Part shown: positions 36,343 to 37,172 of the stretch, one piece after another
Position numbering within the stretch: the stretch's first letter is position 1
Layout of the letters: every line of letters starts with the position of its first letter
Source: Companilactobacillus kimchiensis
Lineage (GTDB): Bacteria > Bacillota > Bacilli > Lactobacillales > Lactobacillaceae
Assembly (NCBI RefSeq): GCF_001438805.1
Contig: NZ_JQCF01000026.1
Span: 1 to 37,172, forward strand
DNA: 37,172 bases
Direction of reading: 5' to 3'
Notes under the pieces: generated by a model
Database searches by the model: none
What the model saw: only the letters and a program-made list of their open reading frames with translations
What the model was told of the DNA's origin: nothing
Program-made: the position numbers and the translations under genes

Positions 36343-37095
36343 ATGAGTGGAACTTGGGATGCTCGTTTTGCTGCTGAGTTTTTTGGAACAATGATTCTGG
36401 TATTATTCGGGAATGGTGCGGTAGCTAATTCATTTCTTAAAGACACTACCGGTAATGGAGAGAATGGTCAGGCCAATGGTGGTTGGATTTTTATCGCTGT
36501 CGGTTATGGTTTGGGGGTTATGATTCCAGCAATGATGTTTGGATCAATCTCCGGAAATCATTTGAATCCAGCCATTACAATTGCTCAAGCAGCAGCAGGA
36601 ATTTTTCCTTGGGCAAAAGTAGCACCATATATTATTTTTCAATTTTTAGGTGCTATGGTAGGACAACTACTTGTCCTAGTAATTTATTGGCCATATTATA
36701 AGAGAACGAAAGATCAAGGTGCAATATTTGCAACGTTCTCAACAGGTGATACAGCCGGTAGTACTATGAATGGCTTCTGGACTGAAGCAATTGGAACGGC
36801 AATTTTAGTATTTGCAGCCATGGGACTATATCGTGGAATGTTCTTTAAGCAAAGCATTGATATTGCTAACATCGGGGTAGGTTTAGTTATTACGACTTTG
36901 GTTATGTCAGTCGGTGGTCCAACAGGACCAGCATTGAATCCAGCTCGTGACCTTGGACCAAGAATCGTGCATGCATTTATGCCTGTACCTAACAAAGGTT
37001 CATCAAATTGGGACTACAGTTGGGTACCAGTTATAGCACCAATTGCTGGAGCTATCGTCGGAATCTTTATTTATAAAGCATTCTTTGGATTATAA
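36343..37095 (+). CDS. Aquaglyceroporin, glycerol facilitator type
   Basis: The 250-residue MIP channel has six membrane helices and two NPA half-helices: NPA at 75-77 (GNHLNPAITI) and at 199-201 (GPALNPARDLGPRI). The selectivity-filter Arg is R202, and D203 after it is the usual marker of glycerol-conducting GlpF-type channels; water-specific aquaporins differ here. It should pass glycerol, and possibly dihydroxyacetone, lactate or peroxide as reported for lactic acid bacterial homologues. TTGGGGG lies 11 bases before the ATG, a slightly long gap. A perfect cre site upstream fits catabolite control. No glycerol kinase is seen before the window ends. Confidence 0.92.
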   Translation: MSGTWDARFAAEFFGTMILVLFGNGAVANSFLKDTTGNGENGQANGGWIFIAVGYGLGVMIPAMMFGSISGNHLNPAITIAQAAAGIFPWAKVAPYIIFQFLGAMVGQLLVLVIYWPYYKRTKDQGAIFATFSTGDTAGSTMNGFWTEAIGTAILVFAAMGLYRGMFFKQSIDIANIGVGLVITTLVMSVGGPTGPALNPARDLGPRIVHAFMPVPNKGSSNWDYSWVPVIAPIAGAIVGIFIYKAFFGL

Positions 37096-37105
37096 AATAA
37101 CAATA

Positions 37106-37142
37106 AAAAAGCGAATTCTCGGTGGATGGGGATTCGCTTTTT
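37106..37142 (+). terminator. Terminator of the glycerol facilitator gene
   Basis: AAAAAGCGAAT (37106-37116) pairs with ATTCGCTTTTT (37132-37142). The T-run closes the stem, and the intron-like sequence begins 3 bases later. Confidence 0.85.
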
Positions 37143-37145
37143 GAA

Positions 37146-37172
37146 GTGCGCCCGGCATGGGCACTAACTTGG
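37146..37172 (+). mobile_element. 5' end of a group II intron (probably class C), cut by the window edge
   Basis: The final 27 bases open with GTGCGCCCGGCATGGGCAC. This matches the GUGYG 5' boundary and the first helix of group II introns; the Oceanobacillus iheyensis class C intron starts, from memory, GUGUGCCCGGCAUGGGUGC. It stands 3 bases after a terminator T-run and in the same orientation, the usual target of class C introns. The catalytic domains and maturase frame would lie beyond the window, so only the boundary is seen. Confidence 0.6.

Overview
The window reads as a chromosomal stretch of a low-GC Firmicute of the family Lactobacillaceae. Support comes from AT-rich codon use, strong AGGAGG-type ribosome binding sites, the sufCDSUB order typical of Firmicutes, CcpA-type cre sites, an LPxTG-type adhesin and a secreted protein with paired C-terminal wall-binding-like repeats. 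Companilactobacillus or a close relative is my best guess, but no marker gene here settles the genus.

Layout. 1-208: a structured intergenic RNA-like element. 209-4505: an IclR regulator with an SDR oxidoreductase, a CAT-type amino acid permease, and a divergent PatB/MalY C-S lyase. 4561-8460: an AEC transporter, a succinate-semialdehyde-type dehydrogenase and a nitroreductase, flanked by two inverted copies of a composite repeat (structured element plus hairpin terminator). 8521-12064: an AAT-family amino acid permease behind a palindromic operator candidate, a PlcR/Rgg-like regulator, and a VIT/CCC1 metal transporter. 12204-15893: a 1229-residue Cna_B-repeat adhesin. 16064-22696: the complete SUF iron-sulfur operon, then an Eis-like acetyltransferase and a SufT/MIP18-type factor, followed by a decayed DUF1858/DUF438-PAS gene. 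22997-24133: a secreted surface protein with a TTG start. 24205-27143 (minus strand): a tryptophan-type ABC transporter (trpXYZ) behind a perfect promoter and a 17-codon leader peptide with one Trp codon and mutually exclusive hairpins. 27228-30840: a YibE/F pair and an alpha-1,6-glucosidase. 30957-34254: a membrane-bound XRE regulator, an NFACT-R protein lacking NFACT-N, an azoreductase and an aldo/keto reductase. 34646-37095: a MaoC hydratase, a crotonase and a glycerol facilitator, with cre sites. The last 27 bases look like the 5' end of a group II intron placed just after the glpF terminator.

Most genes are ordinary metabolism and transport. The most interesting signals are non-coding: the tryptophan attenuator upstream of trpXYZ; the structured element found intact twice and as a remnant once, with compensatory stem changes; the inverted composite repeats around the 4.8-8.2 kb module; and the group II intron junction at the right edge.
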